Source of the DNA: JAXGTD01 sp040775095
GTDB lineage: Bacteria; Pseudomonadota; Gammaproteobacteria; Chromatiales; Chromatiaceae
DNA length: 6,357 nucleotides
Reading direction: 5' to 3'
NCBI GenBank assembly: GCA_040775095.1
Contig: JAXGTD010000183.1
Coordinates: 1 to 6,357, forward strand
Of this stretch, positions 6,142 through 6,357 are shown piece by piece; position 1 is the stretch's first letter, and each line of letters begins with the position of its first letter. The notes under the pieces were generated by a model. It was not told the origin of the DNA. It saw only the letters and a list, made by a program, of their open reading frames with translations, and did not search any database. The translations under genes and the position numbers were made by a program.

Positions 6142-6357
6142 TCAGAGCGGGTCGACACGCGTCAGGTGACGGCCGACCGCGATCCAGCTCCCAAGCACGC
6201 CGAGTGCGACGCTTGCACCAAGCAGCAGCAACGACGGCCGAGCCCCGAGGCCGATCATTCGGAATTCGGTATGGTAGAGCGCGGCCAACCGGTCGACCGG
6301 GGCCTGCAGCGCCTGCATGGTCAGTGCCACCATCAGCCAGGCGACGATGCCACCGAG
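6142..6357 (-). CDS. ftsX: Cell division protein FtsX, C-terminal fragment (5' end beyond window)
   Basis: FtsX is the integral membrane subunit of the FtsEX complex, an ABC-transporter-like machine at the division septum that activates peptidoglycan hydrolysis. Only the last 71 residues are present; the frame is open to the right edge. Visible are the end of one hydrophobic segment (LGGIVAWLMVALTMQAL), the conserved periplasm-facing stretch with LAALYHTEFRMIGLG, and the last membrane helix (SLLLLGASVALGVLGSWIAV) followed by a short tail, GRHLTRVDPL. This matches the E. coli C-terminus, which has a Y-x-T-x-F element, a final helix and a short tail containing a His-Leu pair. The stop is TGA at 6144-6142. 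Its place immediately before rpoH on the same strand is the usual ftsY-ftsE-ftsX-rpoH order. Confidence 0.92.
   Translation of the reverse strand, partial: LGGIVAWLMVALTMQALQAPVDRLAALYHTEFRMIGLGARPSLLLLGASVALGVLGSWIAVGRHLTRVDPL

Overview
The window is GC-rich chromosomal DNA from what looks like a gammaproteobacterium. The evidence is an RpoH that aligns residue for residue with the Escherichia coli protein over its N-terminal half, the ftsX-rpoH gene order typical of that class, and a MetH body very close to the enterobacterial type. The genus cannot be told from the sequence. All recognisable genes lie on the minus strand, so the reading order runs from the right edge to the left edge.

Layout in transcription order: (1) 6357-6142, the last 71 codons of ftsX, the membrane subunit of the FtsEX division ABC complex, followed by a hairpin. 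(2) 6141-5852, an intergenic region with two credible promoters for rpoH, one sigma70-like and one matching the sigmaE (RpoE) consensus. (3) 5851-5003, rpoH, the heat-shock sigma factor sigma32. (4) 5002-4179, about 820 bases in which I find no convincing gene, holding several inverted repeats. (5) 4178-2673, an unrecognised secreted protein of 501 residues with 14 cysteines. (6) 2672-2386, an intergenic region with a plausible promoter and a strong leader hairpin. (7) 2385-1, metH lacking the N-terminal homocysteine/zinc domain and cut by the left edge about 80 codons before its expected end.

The ftsX-rpoH part is a conserved division and stress-response neighbourhood. The sigmaE-type promoter suggests the E. 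coli logic, in which envelope stress raises sigma32 production. The secreted protein and the methionine synthase are separated from it by the gene-poor stretch and show no functional link to it or to each other. The points most worth a second look are the MetH without its homocysteine domain, the rpoH promoter set, the orphan cysteine-rich secreted protein, and the hairpin-rich gap. I did not find a convincing new multi-gene system. Long open frames on the plus strand are antisense shadows caused by high GC.
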